In this document: positions 17,609 through 18,354 of the stretch, piece by piece
Numbering within the stretch: the stretch's first letter is position 1
How the letters are laid out: each line of letters begins with the position of its first letter
Assembly (NCBI GenBank): GCA_905370255.1
Contig: CAJPKC010000004.1
Location: 1 to 18,354, forward strand
Origin: Streptococcus oralis
GTDB taxonomy: Bacteria > Bacillota > Bacilli > Lactobacillales > Streptococcaceae
Length of the DNA: 18,354 nt
Direction: 5' to 3'
Notes under the pieces: model-generated
What the model was told of the DNA's origin: nothing
Seen by the model: the letters and a program-made list of their open reading frames with translations, nothing else
Database searches by the model: none
Translations under genes and position numbers: made by a program

Positions 17609-17637
17609 TTGACAAAAGCTCTCTGACAGCGTACAAT
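17609..17637 (+). promoter_or_regulatory. Strong sigma-A promoter for the ABC-F transcript
   Basis: TTGACA (17609-17614) is separated by exactly 17 nt from TACAAT (17632-17637), a near-perfect vegetative promoter. The predicted start near 17644 leaves an unusually long leader of about 300 nt before the ABC-F start codon, with no other substantial gene in between. Confidence 0.8.
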
Positions 17638-17670
17638 CGAGACAAGTAACATTCGGAGGTAAATGGAGAC

Positions 17671-17682
17671 ATGAACTACTAA
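17671..17682 (+). CDS. Possible three-codon leader peptide (MNY)
   Basis: ATG-AAC-TAC-TAA lies 10-11 nt after GGAGGT, within the ABC-F leader. An overlapping alternative, ATG-GAG-ACA-TGA at 17663-17674, sits too close to the same GGAGGT. Very short upstream frames like this are known sensors of ribosome stalling in some attenuator leaders. A further 27-codon frame (17725-17808) has no ribosome binding site. Translation of any of these is unproven. Confidence 0.3.
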   Translation: MNY

Positions 17683-17832
17683 GTCTATTCACAATAAACC
17701 TGCTTTATTTGATAGATTGTTTTCATGTCTTTTTTGCGCTCTTTTTCTGTAGAAAATTTATTGGTGGTATCTGCGTTTTTTTGCATCCACACCATCACTA
17801 TCTCCTAGAGGGCTTTTTAGCTAGATTCAAGA

Positions 17833-17864
17833 CGGTTCTATCTTATAAGGTAGGACTGTTTTTT
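17833..17864 (+). terminator. Intrinsic terminator inside the ABC-F leader
   Basis: CGGTTCTATC pairs with GGTAGGACTG (10 bp including three G-U pairs) around TTATAA, and six T follow at 17859-17864. It lies 78 nt before the ABC-F start codon and about 190 nt after the predicted transcription start, the position expected of an attenuator. Confidence 0.75.
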
Positions 17865-17932
17865 GACCTTTGATATTGTTTGAAGTAAGAACCATATTTT
17901 CCATGAAACACTATCAACAAGCACTCAGACCT

Positions 17933-17938
17933 AGGAGG
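17933..17938 (+). promoter_or_regulatory. Ribosome binding site of the ABC-F gene
   Basis: A perfect AGGAGG lies 4 nt before the ATG at 17943. The spacing is slightly short but fixes the start. Confidence 0.85.
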
Positions 17939-17942
17939 TCCT

Positions 17943-18354
17943 ATGATACAGATTCAACATCTAACTATTACCCATACCAAAGATTTGCGTGAACTCGTTC
18001 ATGACTTAAATCTAACGATAGCTACTGGTGAAAAAGTCGCCATTATTGGGGAAGAAGGCAATGGAAAGTCAAGTCTCCTTACCCTTCTTGTCAATCCTAA
18101 AGCACATTTTGACCATCTTTCTTACGAGGGAACTATTAATAAACCAGATAGCCCACAGGTCTATATTCCCCAGCAGATTTCGGATGACTTACAATCCCTA
18201 ACCCTTAACGACTACTTCTTTGCGGATACTTATGACCTAGACTATGCTACCCTCTATCGTCTGGCTGATGAACTTCATTTTGATAGTGATCGTTTTGCTA
18301 GCAGTCAGCTTATCTCCTCTCTGTCAGGTGGTGAGAAACTCAAAATTCAACTCA
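17943..18354 (+). CDS. ABC-F type ATP-binding protein, N-terminal part only
   Basis: 137 codons are visible before the window ends. The first nucleotide-binding domain shows a Walker A motif GEEGNGKSS (residues 36-44), a Q-loop region YIPQQ (74-78) and the ABC signature LSGGEK (127-132). There is no signal peptide or membrane segment. A soluble ATPase starting directly with an ABC domain, with the signature only about 85 residues after Walker A and reading LSGGEK, fits the ABC-F family. These proteins act on the ribosome, either in translation or in protection from antibiotics such as macrolides, lincosamides and pleuromutilins. Whether this one is a resistance factor cannot be decided, as the linker and second ATPase domain are outside the window. 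The attenuator-like leader favours an antibiotic-responsive member. It is transcribed away from the adhesin genes and is unlikely to share their function. Confidence 0.85.
   Translation, partial: MIQIQHLTITHTKDLRELVHDLNLTIATGEKVAIIGEEGNGKSSLLTLLVNPKAHFDHLSYEGTINKPDSPQVYIPQQISDDLQSLTLNDYFFADTYDLDYATLYRLADELHFDSDRFASSQLISSLSGGEKLKIQL

Larger units (their letters stand above)
17644..17942 (+). promoter_or_regulatory. Long leader of the ABC-F gene, candidate transcription attenuator
   Basis: The leader runs from the predicted start to the ABC-F ATG. Near its 5' end it contains a ribosome binding site-like GGAGGT (17655-17660) followed by very short frames, and near its 3' end an intrinsic terminator (17833-17864). 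With no intervening full gene, the terminator would stop transcripts before the ATPase gene. GATAGA at 17711-17716 can pair with TCTATC in the left arm of that hairpin, a possible antiterminator contact, though only 6 bp. Antibiotic-responsive ABC-F genes of Firmicutes are often controlled by leader-peptide attenuation. That this one is so controlled is inferred. Confidence 0.6.

Noticed and set aside
17492..17692. 66-codon minus-strand open frame
   Set aside because: It overlaps the ABC-F promoter and leader on the opposite strand and has no family resemblance.

Overview
The window looks like a chromosomal segment of an oral or commensal Streptococcus. The base composition is low in G+C. Both large genes carry streptococcal YSIRK-type signal peptides, one ends in a complete LPXTG sorting signal, and both are built from streptococcal pilin isopeptide (FctA/SPIL-like) modules. 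The S. salivarius group or S. parasanguinis, whose BapA1 is a SPIL-domain biofilm protein, are plausible hosts. The sequence alone does not decide the species.

Layout, left to right. Bases 1-4795 (minus strand) hold the 5' part, 1598 codons, of a giant surface adhesin gene whose 3' end lies outside the window. Bases 4796-6411 are an AT-rich intergenic stretch. It holds that gene's promoter and ribosome binding site, about 1.3 kb without an intact gene, and two minus-strand terminators. Bases 6412-16752 (minus strand) are one intact paralogous gene of 3446 codons. Bases 16753-17942 are a divergent intergenic region. It holds the giant gene's promoter and, on the plus strand, a strong promoter followed by a leader of about 300 nt with an internal terminator. 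Bases 17943-18354 (plus strand) start an ABC-F type ATPase gene that runs off the window.

The two adhesins are tandem paralogues. They share an almost identical signal peptide, a Ser/Thr/Ala-rich segment, an Arg-rich junction, a related N-terminal putative binding region and a stalk of repeated modules. In the complete protein the stalk has 10 FctA-like modules and 6 modules resembling the SspB/antigen I-II C2-type isopeptide domain. Every module keeps the residues expected to form an intramolecular Lys-Asn isopeptide bond. The stalk ends in a Pro/Thr-rich repeat and an LPKTG anchor. About 160 bp of promoter and 5' untranslated DNA are also duplicated, with two copies of a 10-bp motif kept exactly 55 bp apart in both copies, so the pair is probably co-regulated.

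The ABC-F gene is transcribed away from the adhesins and appears unrelated to them. Its leader looks like a transcription attenuator of the kind that controls antibiotic-responsive ABC-F genes. The most notable points are the giant crosslinked adhesin pair with its duplicated regulatory block, and the ABC-F leader. No mobile element, RNA gene or CRISPR array was recognised.
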